From assembly GCA_027943245.1 (NCBI GenBank), contig JANDJZ010000064.1, forward strand, positions 87,273 to 151,272: 64,000 nt of DNA, written 5' to 3'. This document shows positions 1 to 11,957 of the stretch, piece after piece (the first letter of the stretch is position 1; each line of letters opens with the position of its first letter). Below the pieces are notes generated by a model. That model ran no database searches. It was given only the letters and a program-made list of their open reading frames with translations, and had not been told where the DNA came from. The translations under genes and the position numbers were made by a program. This stretch comes from Acanthamoeba sp. SK_2022b. Its lineage: Eukaryota > Discosea > Longamoebia > Acanthamoebidae.

Positions 1-3000
1 ATATGCAGTGCAGCGTGGAGTGCGTTGTCTACCGAGTTGATGTCCGCCCCTTCCTCGAGCAGTAACCAAAAGCACTGCTCATAGCCTGGGTCGACAACAA
101 ATCACCGTCAATATCGTGCCTTGTCCCCTCCCCACATACACCCCGTACCGTGTTCTTTTTGTTGCGGGGTGCAGTCCACAACATTGTGGATGGCTGCTCT
201 TCCGTCTTGTCCCTTGTTGTTGATGAAATCTGAAGCAGGCTAGTCAGCCGACGCCTTCTAACCGTTCAATGTGTTATGTTTGGAAGATGACATGGAGTAC
301 CGAGCACGGAGGCCGGGTCGGTTTCCTTCTTCTTGCTGAGGAGGAGGAGCATGGCCGAGATGTTGCCCTTCTTGGCGGCGAGATTGAGCGGCGTGTCGTT
401 GTTGGCGTCTCTATCGCTTATCATGCGCTTGGCCCTCTCCTTGCCCACGCGTTCGAGCAGGTAGGACAGGCATTCCAGGTTGTCGTTCTCCGCCGCCAGG
501 TGTATGAAGCCCTTGCCCAGCCCGTTCTTCGCATCCAGCACCTCTTCCTTGCCGCCCTGGCTGACGTCTGTTTGGGCCCATGCGCGTGCGTGTGAGATCG
601 TGCGCGCGTGCCCATAGAGGCCATCGACGAGAGGTAGGTCTCCCTCGTATTGCATGCTGGGAGAGACAGAGGGGTACCCTGTTCGATGAGCAGCTTCAGG
701 ATGTGGCGGCAGCCTCGGTTCACGGCCAGCAAGAAGGGGGTGAGGCCCTCGTGGTTCTTCTCGTTGAGCTGGATGACGTCCTTGAAGGCGGCCACGAGGT
801 AGCTGGCGAGGCCCCGGCGCCCGTTCTTGATGGCCAAGTGGATGCAGGCGTTACCGTCGGTGTCCTTGGCGTTGATGTCCTCCTCCCTGAGCCTGATGCC
901 GGCCTGGTCGGTCAGGTACTGGAAAACCTCCTTGCTGCCGTTCTTGGCCGCGTAGTGTAGGATCGTTTGGCCATTGCTGTCCTTCTCCAACGCCCCAATC
1001 CCTTCCTGTTGCGTGTCATCAGCACCATGATCCACACACGCACAGCCAGAAAAAGAGACAGACACGCAGGCACACGAAGCTGTTTGCATAGCTCGTGTTG
1101 AGTGAGGGAACAACGTGCCTTGAGCAAGAAAGCGACGCACTTGAGTTTTTCCTCGTTGTCTTTGCGATTCTTCTCGGCCTCGGCCTGAACGAGCTTGTCG
1201 ATCAGGAGAGCCTCTTCCTCCTGCTTCTTCCTTCGCTTGCTCTCCTCTCGCTCTCGCTTCTTCTCCCTCTCCTTCCCCTTGGTATGATGCTCGCTCTCGG
1301 TGTCGCTCGAAGGAGGCTGCTTGCGCGGGCTCTTGAGGATCATGCGCCTGGGGCTCTTCTTCTTCATGTCCGCGTTGCTCTTCTCCTTCTTCAACTCCTT
1401 CTTGTTGATCTTACTCTCCTTCTTGCCCTTCTTCTCGGCCTTCCTCTTGTGCTTGCCGGCGTCCACCAGAGCCGGCTGGTCGTCGATGTCGGCCACATCG
1501 CTTCCGTCGCATGCGTCGGCCATGGCCTTGACCACCACGTGAAGCGCGGTCATGCCGCTGTCGCCGGCGGTTCGCTTGAGCAACGACCTACCTCCCTTCT
1601 TGAGCAGCTTATGCAGGTAGTCGGGTCGGCCCTTTGAAGCGGCGTAGTGGACGCAGGTTCGCTGGTCCTTGGTAAGCGCGTGAACGTCGACGCCCTGGTG
1701 CTCAATCAACATGTCGAACACCTGCAAACCAATGAGCGGCGGGCGACCACCAAGCTCGACGTCAATGTTGTTCAAAAAGAACGAAGCCCCCGAGACAAAG
1801 AACGAAGAAAGCGATAACGGCGTACGTCGGGCTGGTCGAGCAGGCAGGCGATGTGGAGGGGAGTCTCGCCAGAGTCGTTGATAATGTTGACATCGGCGCC
1901 GTACTTGAGCAGGAGCCTAACAAACGACGCATGTCCGCGCGCAACAGCCTTGTGTAAGGCGGAACTAACAAAGAGGACGCGACACAAAGTGGCACGATTT
2001 GGTGAGTATGTGGTGTGGGAAGCGAGCGTGATGCGACGAATGCTAATAAGGAGGCTCTGAAAGGCAAACCTGCAGACCGAATCAAGAGAATTGACAGCAG
2101 CGCCATTGGCCAACAGGAACGCGCTGACGTTGACCGAACCATTGTGAGCCTTGAAGCGAGAGGATGCAAGCACCAGTGAGAAATGGGTTGACCGAGCTGA
2201 AACCTCAAAGTGATCTGGAACGCACGGCGTAGTGGAGTGGAGTCCATCCAGCATTGCAGGTCACATCGAGCATCCCTTCCTTTTTCTTCTTGAGCTCTTT
2301 GAGACAGTAAGAGTGGTTATTGGAAGCCGCCAGGTGATACGCCGTCAGACCACTGGTTTGGTTTGGTTTGGTTTGGTTTGGTTTGGTTTGGTTTGGTTTG
2401 GTTTGGTTTGGTTTGGTTTGGTTGGTAGGAGACGACAACGCCGAACAAGATCTAACGATACGGTAGGTACCTCTGGCTCTTGAGCGTCACGTCGGCTCCA
2501 GAGTTAAGGAGAAGCGCCAGCGCTTCCTTGCGGTTGCGCAAGGCTGCGAAATGCAGCGGGCTGAACCCTCTGTGCACTCACCGACGTACACATCGGTCGG
2601 GGAGAGCGAGAGTCCGATCGGTTAGCGATGATGAATCCTGCCAGGAGTTCTTGTGACAAAGGAGGGCGAACCGCTCGTCGGTGATGTTAACGTTGGCCCC
2701 CTTCTTGAGCAGCACCGCAGCAAAGTCAACCCGGTTTATCTCCACCGCTTCGTGAAGCAGCGACCAGCCGCCCTTGCCCACTTTGTCCTTGTCCTCATTG
2801 AGCGCCGAAGACGACGAATCGTCGGCGAGGCCCTCGTTCTTGTCGGACACGTCGTTCCCCGTGGGCGACGTGACAACAATGTTGGCACTACGCCCTTCGT
2901 GGATGGCCCGGTTAAGCAGGAAGGTGTGGTTGAGCACGTCGGCAACGCTTTCTCCAGGCTGCGTGGGCCGGCACTGCGCCAGCAGCGCCTCGAACCCCGC

Positions 3001-3144
3001 AGCGTCCACCGACGCTTGGCCCACCGCAGCGAACAGTTTCTGCCCCAACAAAGGCCAATAGGAAAAGAAGGTGGGGTGAGGCAGTTGCAAAACACGAAAA
3101 AAAAAAGAAGAAAGTACCAGCCGCAGCTCCTCGCCGCCCTCCAT
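1..3144 (-). CDS. Ankyrin-repeat protein with Lys/Glu-rich middle (3' end beyond window)
   Basis: A multi-exon gene read right to left. The start is ATG at 3144: a 9-residue first exon (MEGGEELRL) is followed by a gtactt donor and an acceptor near 3040. Later exons carry ankyrin units such as GWSLLHEAVEINRVDFAAVL (about 2700-2790), GWTPLHYA (about 2220-2260), GETPLHIACLLDQPDV (about 1825-1875), RTCVHYAASKG (about 1630-1670), GQTILHYAAKNG (about 930-980) and DTPLNLAAKKGN (about 345-390). A long Lys/Arg/Glu-rich, probably coiled or nuclear-targeting stretch lies at about 1140-1470. The first 90 bases still code ankyrin-type sequence (LLLEEGADINSVDNALHAA), so the gene runs off the window. Ankyrin repeats bind proteins; no catalytic domain is visible, so the role is unknown. 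The domain call is firm, exact exon edges are not. Confidence 0.82.
2355..2422. repeat. GGTTT pentanucleotide tandem repeat
   Basis: About 14 uninterrupted copies of GGTTT on the plus strand. Read in the direction of the ankyrin gene this is (AAACC)n and lies immediately before the acceptor of the exon encoding GLTAYHLAASNNHS, so it is intronic and takes the place of the usual pyrimidine tract. Confidence 0.95.
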
Positions 3145-3455
3145 CTCTTGGCTTTGGCAGAATATCGCAAATTAATTGCACCGGGCAGAAAGAAAATTAA
3201 AAGAAATGCAAAGAAAACTTATCTCCAGAGAGGAAAGAGACGCGAAATGCCAGCGTCAATTTGGCGTGCAAAACCTGCTTGCCAAAAGAGAGCTCTTGGG
3301 CGCAACAGCAATCCCGCCTCACGGTTGAAAACAACCGCGGAGTGCGGAAGCGGGGGAGGCTTCCTGCACAGCAGCAACAAGGAGCGGAGAGACAGATCAG
3401 AGAGAGAGAGAGAGAGGGAGTAAGGGGCAGCACGTTCAAGAGGGAAGGGAGGCCA
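3145..3455. other. Divergent intergenic region
   Basis: These 311 bases separate the outward-facing starts of the ankyrin gene (-) and the first hybrid kinase (+), so they should hold both promoters. A purine tract (AG)n lies at about 3399-3420, just before the kinase start. I see no TATA box I trust and no further gene. Confidence 0.6.
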
Positions 3456-4655
3456 ATGGAAAGCGCCAAGCCCCCAAGGAAGGAGCGACGACAGGTGGAC
3501 TTGGCGCCTGACTTAGTATCCACTGACCTGCCGGACGATGAACTCGACAACAATCTCTCGGTACGCACACATCCGTTCTGCCCTCCACGGCATCTTTCAA
3601 TCTGCCGCCCTCCCAGGATGATCATCCCAAAAGAACGAAGGATCCCTCGCGATTGTTAATTTTGTTTTTCAAAATTGATTGCACGTTGGTGTCTTGCACC
3701 GCTAAGCCACGTTCTGTTGTTGCTACTTGCTGCCTTATGTTTCCTTCCTCTGCCTCTCTCCCACGTCCAAAAACGTCATATTTTCTCTATTTTATGTCAG
3801 CGTTGTCTTTGTTGTGTGTTGGTCCTTAACCCTCGCCCTCCTCCTTCGGCTGGCCTTACCATCGCCCCGCTTATCACCCCACGAGGCCTCCTCTAACGCA
3901 AACCTTTTTTGCGGCTGCGTGTCGTTGGTGTCAACGACTTCGGGACCGTACCGCAGCGTGTGGACGAGGTGCTGACCCTGGTCGAGCAGCCGCTCCAGCG
4001 GCGGCGCGAGCGCAAGAGCTTCGATCAGGTGGTGGCCAAGCTGGCCCAACCGCAGCTGCTGCACCACCATAACAAGCGGCTGCGCGGCCTCGCCCTGGAC
4101 TGCCTCGAGCAGGTGGTCCGCATCTGCCAGCTCGAAAACAACGCCAAGGCCGACGAAGAGGCCCAGCCCTCTGCCGAAGCGGCCGGCTTCAACGAGGTGC
4201 GTGACATCCCATCCCCGCCCCACCGTGTACTCGAAGCCGAAAATGCGGGGATTTATAATTTGCGCGCAAACGCATATGCATATTGTTATTATTATTTGGC
4301 TTTTATTCTTTTATTTTATTTATGTTTTTCTTGCTTATCGGGCTCCGGTGCTACAGGGAGGCGTGGATGCTGCAAAAGCCGTCGGAAGCGGAGACGAGGC
4401 GAAGAAGAGAGAACGACACGAGGAAGAGGATGACGACGATGACGAAGCGGCGAATGACGCTGACTACGAAGACGACGAGGAGGCCGACGACGAGGGAGAT
4501 GGTCCGGCCGGCAAGAGCGGCGAGCCCATGAGCGATGAAGTCGAAAAGCTCGGCATCTGGTGCACGGCGCCCGGTGAAATGCCTCGCCTCATCAGGTCCG
4601 CATGCCCATCCATCTGCGACATCGCAAGCAAACACATCGCTGACGAGGCGCGCCC

Positions 4656-4721
<66 letters not shown>

Positions 4722-5449
4722 GAGAAGGACTGGGCCAGCACGCCGCTTGGGCCGATCGCACAGTGGCCCAACACCCTCAAGATCGCGCTGGCCATCTGTC
4801 TCTTCACCCGATTCCCGTTTGTGCGTTCTCTCTCCCAATTGGCCACTCGCTCGCTCTTCCTGTCGTCTCACACCCAAGTCGCTGCCTCCCTTTCCCCGCC
4901 CGCGGACAGGTCATATTCTGGGGTCGCGAGTACCGGATGCTCTATAACGACGCCTACCGATTGATCATGGGCAACAAGCACCCACGCTACTTTGGTGCGC
5001 ACGCCCGCCCCGTGGCGGAGTCGGTACACTGCTGTGCCGGCCAACTGACTGGCGGGACGGGTTCAGGCGAGCCGTACGCCGAGTGCTGGCCGACCATGTG
5101 GGCCGAACAGAACCTCGACGAGGTCGTCAAGTCGTCCCGGGCCAACTGGTTCGAGGATCAGTTCTCCCCCATCGACAGACATGGCTACATCGAGGTACGC
5201 TCAGTTCGCTGGCCAGCAACTGCGCTTCCACGAGGGAGAGGCCTCTCAACTCCCCATCTTTGTCCGGTGCAGGAGGTGTACTTCACATCGTCCTACAGCC
5301 CTCTGTTCATGGACGACGGCAGCGTGGGCGGTCTCTTCACCATCGTCTCGGAGACGACGAACCGTGTGATCGGCGAGCGCCAGCTCCGGTACAACGTCCA
5401 CGCTTGCACTCGAGTCGCCGGCTGCCGTACACTGTGCCTCATATGAGAA

Positions 5450-5495
<46 letters not shown>

Positions 5496-8400
5496 GGTCC
5501 GATTATACGCAGAGCGATTCGTGACTTGGCGGCTTCCGGTGCCGGAGCCAGTACGGCCAAGGACGCCGTTCGCATCGCCGCAGAAGTCATCGCGAGCACC
5601 GGCAAGTACGTCGATTCACGCCGCCGAGTGGTGTGATCGAAATCGGGTCGGCGACTGACCACACGAAAACGTTGCCCGTGCACGTGTGGACAGGTGGGAC
5701 ATCTCCTTCGCCAACATCTACCTGCTGGACGAGCGAGCCAAGAGGGCCATCCTGGCAGAGACCGTCGGGCTGGAGAAGGGCACGCTGCTCTGTCCGCAAC
5801 TCGTCACCCTGTATCGCATGAAGCAATCGTACAGCTCCCGGCCTAGTCAACTGCTCCCTCCCCGCACACACAACACGCGCGCGCAGTCGTTGACTCTTTT
5901 GCATTCAATGGAAACGACACCAGGGACAGCGAAGACAGTCGAAGCGAGGACGACCGGGAGGAGGAGCAGGGCGGCTTCTGGATCTCGTTCTTCACCGACG
6001 TGGTGCAGAAGAAGTCCTCGCAGATCCTCGACCTCCAGCAATTCGGCAGCGAAGTCCCGCCGTGCAGCGCCTGGAACGAGAGCCCCAGGTCGTGCGTGAT
6101 ACTTCCCATGATGTCGCGAACCGACGCCGATAAGGTGGTGGGCATCCTCGTGGCCGGAGTCAACCCGCGCCACGAGCTCGACGACAACTACAAGTACGCG
6201 TTCTCTCCCCCGAACACATGTCTCGACGGCGCGGCGCTCACGTGCTATCCTTTGCTTGAATGTTTCGCGCAGAATATTTTTCAATCTTTTCTCTGGTCAC
6301 GTGGCGTCGATCATCACGACCGCGACGGCCCGCGAGGAGGAACGCAAACGCGCCGAGGCGCTGGCGGAGCTGGACCGGGCCAAGACCATATTCTTCTCCA
6401 ACATCTCGCACGAGTTCCGCACGCCGCTCACCCTCATGCTCGGCCCGCTCGAAGACCTGCTCGACCAGGCCGAGCTGCAGGTCGAGAAGGAGCAGCTCAC
6501 GCTCATCCACCGCAACGTGCTGCGGCTCTACAAGCTGGTCAACTCGCTGCTCGACTTCTCGCGCCTCGAGGCCGGCCGAGCCCGCGCCGTCTACGAGCCG
6601 GTGGACCTGAGCACCTTCACGCAGGACCTCGCCTCCATCTTCCGCTCTGCCACCGAGCGCGCGGGGCTCGAGCTCAAGGTCGAGTGTCAGGAGCTGGAGC
6701 AACCGGTCTACGTGGACAAGGACATGTGGGAGAAGATCGTGCTCAACCTGCTCTCCAACGCGCTCAAGTTCACCATGCACGGCCACATTCGAGTCGTGCT
6801 CAGCCCACAACCCGGTACGGCCGGGTGCGCTGCTGGGCTGCCCTTGCTCCCCCGCCATCACCTAACTTCCAAACTCTACGCAGAGGGGCAGGTGGAGCTG
6901 ACGGTGGAAGACACCGGCATCGGTATCCCCACGGAAGAGCTGCCCATGCTGGGCAAGCGGTTCCACCGCGTGCAGACGCCCGGCGGTCGCTCGCACGAGG
7001 GCACTGGCATCGGTTCGTCGCCCTCCCCGCCTCTCGTGACGTGCGCCTGTGATTCACCGGGAGAGCGCGCACACACCTAAACCCGTCACTGTACGTGCGC
7101 AGGCCTGGCGATGGTGTTCGAGCTAGTGCGCCTGCATGGCGGCACGGTCGCCGTCGAGAGTCAACTGGGCCACGGTGCGCCATCCCGAGCGCCCTCGGTG
7201 TAGTGCGCGCACACTCTTTGGGTCTCCGAGGCTCAACGTGTCGAGCTCGTGATGTTGCAGGTGCCACGTTTCGCGTGCGGATCCCGTTCGGAATGGAGCA
7301 CCTGCCGTCGAACCAGATCAAGCGCATCGTGCGGACCATCCCGCCGTCGTTCCCCAGCACTGCGGTAGCGGCCACGACCAAACCGCCCACCGCGATCGCC
7401 TTCACGCCGATGGGCGCCCCGACGACCGACCTCGCGCTGCCCGACGAGAGCGCCTCGTTTGCCGACGCGCGACACTACTCGAAGACGGCCTCGTGGTGGC
7501 TTCCCTCGATTCCCATCGCCAGCTCGTCGTCATCGGTCTCGCATCACTCGGCCTCCAATTCGAACTCGCTCTCGGCGTCGTCCTCGTCGTCCACTTCGGC
7601 ATCGTCATCATCTTCGTCGTCGCCCGTGCGTTCCTACGCGACATCGCCGGTCACGGGCTCGCCCGAGATGCCGTCGTCCCCGCGCTCGCGCACATCGGCC
7701 TCGTTCGCTGTGCTCTCCGACAAGCAGCCCAAGCGACGCAAGAAGGTATATCTACGCCCACGCACACTCCCCACCTCGGGATAGTTGCCTCACGAGCTAC
7801 CCGCCTCTTTGACGACGTGCACACATACAGAGAAAGGACAACAAGGCCAAGATCCTGCTGGCCGACGACAACTTTGACATGCGCGAGTACGTGGCGCGCC
7901 TTCTCAGCGCCAAGTACGAGGTCATCAGCGTCTCCAACGGTACTCACCCGCCTGCCTGGCATTTTATTATTAACAATAAGAGAATAACAATATCAAATAT
8001 TAATTTAATGCATTTACTGTTGTACTTTATTAATGAACTTGTCGCAGGTCTGGAGGCGCTGAGCATGCTGCGGTCGAGCCCCAATGTGGTGGACCTGGTG
8101 CTGACGGACGTCATGATGCCCTTCCTCGACGGCTTCGGTCTCCTCAAGGAGATCAGGTCGCGAGACGAGACGCGCACGCTGCCGGTGATCATGCTGTCGG
8201 CACGAGCAGGCGAGGAGGCCAGCACCGAGGGCCTGGCCGAGGGCGCCGACGACTACCTGATCAAGCCCTTCACCGCGCGCGAGCTCCTGTCCCGCGTGGC
8301 CTCTCATCTCAAGATGGCGCGCATGCGCATGGAGGCCGCCAACACCGAACACAACCTGCGCATGGAGGTGCACGAGGTCAGGGAGCGGCTGGAGCGCATC

Positions 8401-10036
8401 CTGGCGTCGATCCAAGACGCCGTGGTCTCGCTAGACGCGCGCCTGCGCTACGTGTTCGTCAACTCCAACGCGGCCATCCTGCTCGGCGCGAAGAAGGAAG
8501 GTGCGTGCGCCACCCGCTCCCTCGCCTCCCCTGCAAGCCAGGCCTCTTAACGTTTGCGTGCTCGGGCTTGGCGCAACAACTACAACACTTAGACATGATC
8601 GGCCACAACGTGTGGCGATTTATGGTCGACACGGAGGACCGCCTCGTCAGACGTAACCTCGAGCGAGCCGTGAAGGAGCGGGTTGATCTCGTCTTCGAGT
8701 ACTACTACGCTGCCAGGGATCGATGGTAATCGCGACCACCTCCACGACACGCCATACACTGTCAAACAGCCCACAGGCGCGCTCACTCACCCCCCCCCCC
8801 TCTCTCCCACGATCTGTGTTCGAACAGGTATGAAAGCAGGATTTATCCCGGATCTGACGGGGGTGCGACGATCTACACCATCGATGTCACGTCGCGCAAG
8901 AAGTCCGAGCAGCGGCTCTCGCTGCTGGCGCAGGTAGGCCGCCTTATGGCCGTCAGCGTGGACAGCCACCTTCCGACCCTCCTCTCCGAGGCCCAGAACA
9001 TCATCGCTGGTACCCCTTCCCTGTGATGCTGGGATTGTGCGCAAGCTACTGTACGCTTGACTCACCGCATACCGGGCAGGTTCGCTGGTGGCCGATTGGA
9101 GCGTGCTCGACCTCGTCGGAGCGAACGGCGCGATCCAGCGTATCGCCACTCCACACGCGCCCGTCAATCTGTGGAATATCCACAAGATCACTCCGAACAG
9201 CAAAGGTACAGGCAATGACAGCTCCCTCCTCCGTCGGCCTCCTGTCATGAGGCGGTGATGTCTCCTCGCCGCGAACTCACGCACGCATGCACGCCACGCG
9301 ATAACAACGAAGTAGCGCGCAAGACTTCCTTCGTCAAGGAGGTCGAGCTGTGCAACGGTGACCTTGTTGGGATCGAGTGCGCCCTGCCCAAGAGCGACAA
9401 CTTTGTCCTATGTCTCCTGCAGGGACACGGCAAGGTGTTCGGCACCTGGGTCTTTACCCGCCAGTCCTTCCTCAACAGCAACTACATGGTACGCCACTTC
9501 ACTTTTGTCGACAATAATTTGTTATTTGTTGTTTGTTATTTTTTTTTATTATATTTCGATAAGAAAAGATATAAAAAAGAAGGCTGACGTTGCTTGGGGC
9601 GGCAGGACGAGGACCGGGCCGTGTGCGAGGAGCTGGCGCGACGAGCGGGAATGGCCATCGACAATATTCGCCTGTACAGAGCCGCCGAGAGCGCGAACCT
9701 CGCCAAGGACCACTTCTTGGCGGCGCTGTCGCACGAGCTGCGCACACCGCTCACGCCCGCGCTCCTCCTCTCCGAGTCCCTCCTCGGTGCGTGCGCTTTC
9801 TCGCCTTTTGCAGCCCATTCATTTCGCTGTGTGCAGCTTTCTCACAGCGACTACGTGTTGTGTGGCGGCGCATATGGCAAAGGCGAGGGGCTGCCGCCAC
9901 ATGTCGAAGAGAACGTGCGAATGATCCGCGAGTCGGTCGAGCTCGAGGTGCAGCTCATCGACGATCTGCTCGACCTCACCAAGATCTCACGGTACCTCCT
10001 CCCGCCAAACAAGAGTTACTCCGACGACTCTCTCTT

Positions 10037-10085
<49 letters not shown>

Positions 10086-11703
10086 GTGTGTTCTGGGGCT
10101 GACGTGGTCTTATTCGGCGGCGCAGAAACAAGCTCAAGCTGCACCTGCAGGAGGTGTCGGTACACGAACTCCTCAACCGCACACTCCAAATCGTAGCGCA
10201 CGAGATCGGAGTAAAGAAGCTGCGTGTGTCGATGCATCTTGACGGCATTTTTGATCGCCTCACCGGCGACCCCGCCAGGTTCGTCTCCTCGCTTCCCCAT
10301 TCCCCTGAAGAAAGACTTCGCTCGGGCGCTGTCGTCCCCGCCATCGCTTGCACTAAACGCGTGTGATCTCTCGTGTTGAGTGCAGGTTGCAGCAGGTGTT
10401 CTGGAATATCGTCAAGAACGCCATCAAGTTCACGCCCGAAGGTGGCGCCATCACCATCCGCACGTACAACTACGAAGAAGACGAGGAGCCGGTCGTGACG
10501 ACGAAGAAGGAAGGGGGAGGTTTCGGCAAAGCGGCCGCTGGCGGCAAGGATGCGCCGACCAGCCCGGACAGCCGCAAATCGCCACGGCAGTCGCCCACCG
10601 GCAAGCGACGGATGATGCGCGTGGAGATCTCGGACACGGGCATCGGCATCGAGAGCCACGTCATTCCACACCTGTTCCGCGCCTTCGAGCAGGGCGACGC
10701 GTCGATCACCGTGCGGTTCGGCGGCCTCGGCCTCGGCCTCGCCATCTCTCGGTACGCCGGCCTGTTTTTCCCGCCCATCAACCCAGCGCAAAGCGTGCCC
10801 CCGCGAGGCGCTCTTTCGCCTGACCTGGGTTTTGGTTCGGTGTGTCGCGGCTCAGATCGTTCGTGGAGATGCACAAGGGCCGGTTGGCGGCCTTCAGCGA
10901 GGGAAAGAACAAGGGTGCCACGTTCACCGTCCACCTCCCCACCGTACGCTTTCCCCTATGACACACCGCTCTCTCCCTCTCTCTCACGTATTGACTCATC
11001 GTGCGCCGCCAACCAGTTGGTCGATGCCGTTCCTCGGGAGCACACGCCCACGCCCCCGCCACCGACGTCGCCCTTCACGTCGCCGCCTCCGCCGTCGGTC
11101 GAGGATTTCAGCGCCTTGCCGTCGGCTCTCATCCCGGTCCCGCAGCCCGTGGCGTCGCCGGCCGCCCTGCAGCCCACCGGCTCTCCTGCGGCCCAGCTGA
11201 CGGCGCCAACGGCTCTCAAGGTGTTGCTGGTGGAGGACAACAAGAGCACGCTCATGATCATGTCGCGCCTCCTGCGCCAGAAGCTCAACTACAACGTGCT
11301 GGTGGCGTCGTCGGTGGCGGACGCGCTGCGCGTGGCCGACGAGGAGCACGGCGCATTCGACCTGGTCATCAGCGACATCGGCCTCCCCGACGGCACCGGT
11401 CTTCAGCTGATGGTGGCGCTCAAGGCCAAGTACAACCTGCGGGTGCGGCATCCGTTGCCTCGCTTACCTTTCCTCAGCTGCCGTTGAAGCCTCGAAAGGC
11501 GCCAACACGAGAGACTTACTTGGCGCGACGTTGCACAGGGCATCGCGTTATCGGGCTACGGTATGGAGGAGGACGTCAAGCGGAGCAAAGACGCCGGCTT
11601 CGCGCTCCACCTCACCAAGCCCGTCCACTTCGCCTCTCTCTCCTCAGCCATCCACGCCATCTTCCACCAACCGGACGAGGACAAGACGAAGCCACACGCA
11701 TAG
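3456..11703 (+). CDS. Double hybrid histidine kinase, copy 1
   Basis: A multi-exon phosphorelay kinase of very roughly 1,900 residues. The start ATG 3456 was chosen because exon 1 aligns with exon 1 of the paralogue at 11958 (DLVSTDLPDDELDNNL against DLIKADVPREELSLNL). Domain order by genome position: N-terminal region with an acidic stretch (3957-4595); PAS-like module with DWASTPLGP and MLYNDAYRLIMG (4721-5390); GAF-like (5515-6230); HisKA with NISHEFRTPLTL, phospho-acceptor His at 6409-6411; HATPase with NLLSNALKFT and DTGIGIP (6700-7320); Ser-rich linker; receiver 1 with Asp 8107-8109 in LTDVMMP; PAS (8390-8930); GAF (8930-9600); second HisKA with LSHELRTPLT, His 9732-9734; second HATPase (10385-10950); receiver 2 with Asp 11374-11376 in ISDIGLPDG. 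All key residues are present. The layout is known in bacterial multi-sensor kinases, so bacterial ancestry is inferred. Signal and partners are unknown; no membrane segment is seen, so a soluble sensor is likely. Confidence 0.9.
4659..4719. repeat. (CA)n microsatellite forming a 3' splice site
   Basis: An unbroken CA run that ends in CAG at the intron/exon border of kinase copy 1. The next exon starts at 4721 and codes EKDWASTPLGP. Confidence 0.9.
5452..5494. repeat. (GT)n microsatellite in intron of kinase copy 1
   Basis: A dinucleotide run in the intron between the PAS-like module and the GAF-like module. Confidence 0.95.
10026..10078. repeat. (CT)n followed by (GT)n in kinase copy 1 intron
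   Basis: A compound microsatellite within intron 9992-10125, at a position where the tandem paralogue has no intron. Confidence 0.9.
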
Positions 11704-11957
11704 GCTCGCCTCGTGCGTCCCGCACACTTTCTATTTGTTTTCTAAGGAATGAAAAGAATTATTACTGTATCCTACGTGTGCATTTTATGAATTTCTTCGT
11801 AGCTCATGTTCCCCCTTAACCGACCTCCCACCTATGGCTGCCCTCGCCACTCACGTGAGCTTTGCTCGTGGCCCTATGCGGGCCAAGCCCTAAATCAAGC
11901 CTCCTTTTTGTGTACGAGATTGATCCTGCAGCGAGTTGCAGATTTGAGGGCTGAGGG

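Noticed and set aside
1095..1637. A Leu-rich plus-strand frame that looks like a membrane protein
   Set aside because: It is the antisense shadow of the Lys/Glu-rich stretch of the ankyrin gene; Lys/Glu codons read as Leu/Phe on the other strand.
4464..4877. Cys/Val- and Thr/His-repeat reading frames over microsatellites
   Set aside because: Frames such as CVCVCV or THTHTH are just CA/GT repeats read through; the same applies at 5451, 19160, 22730, 30040 and 51300.
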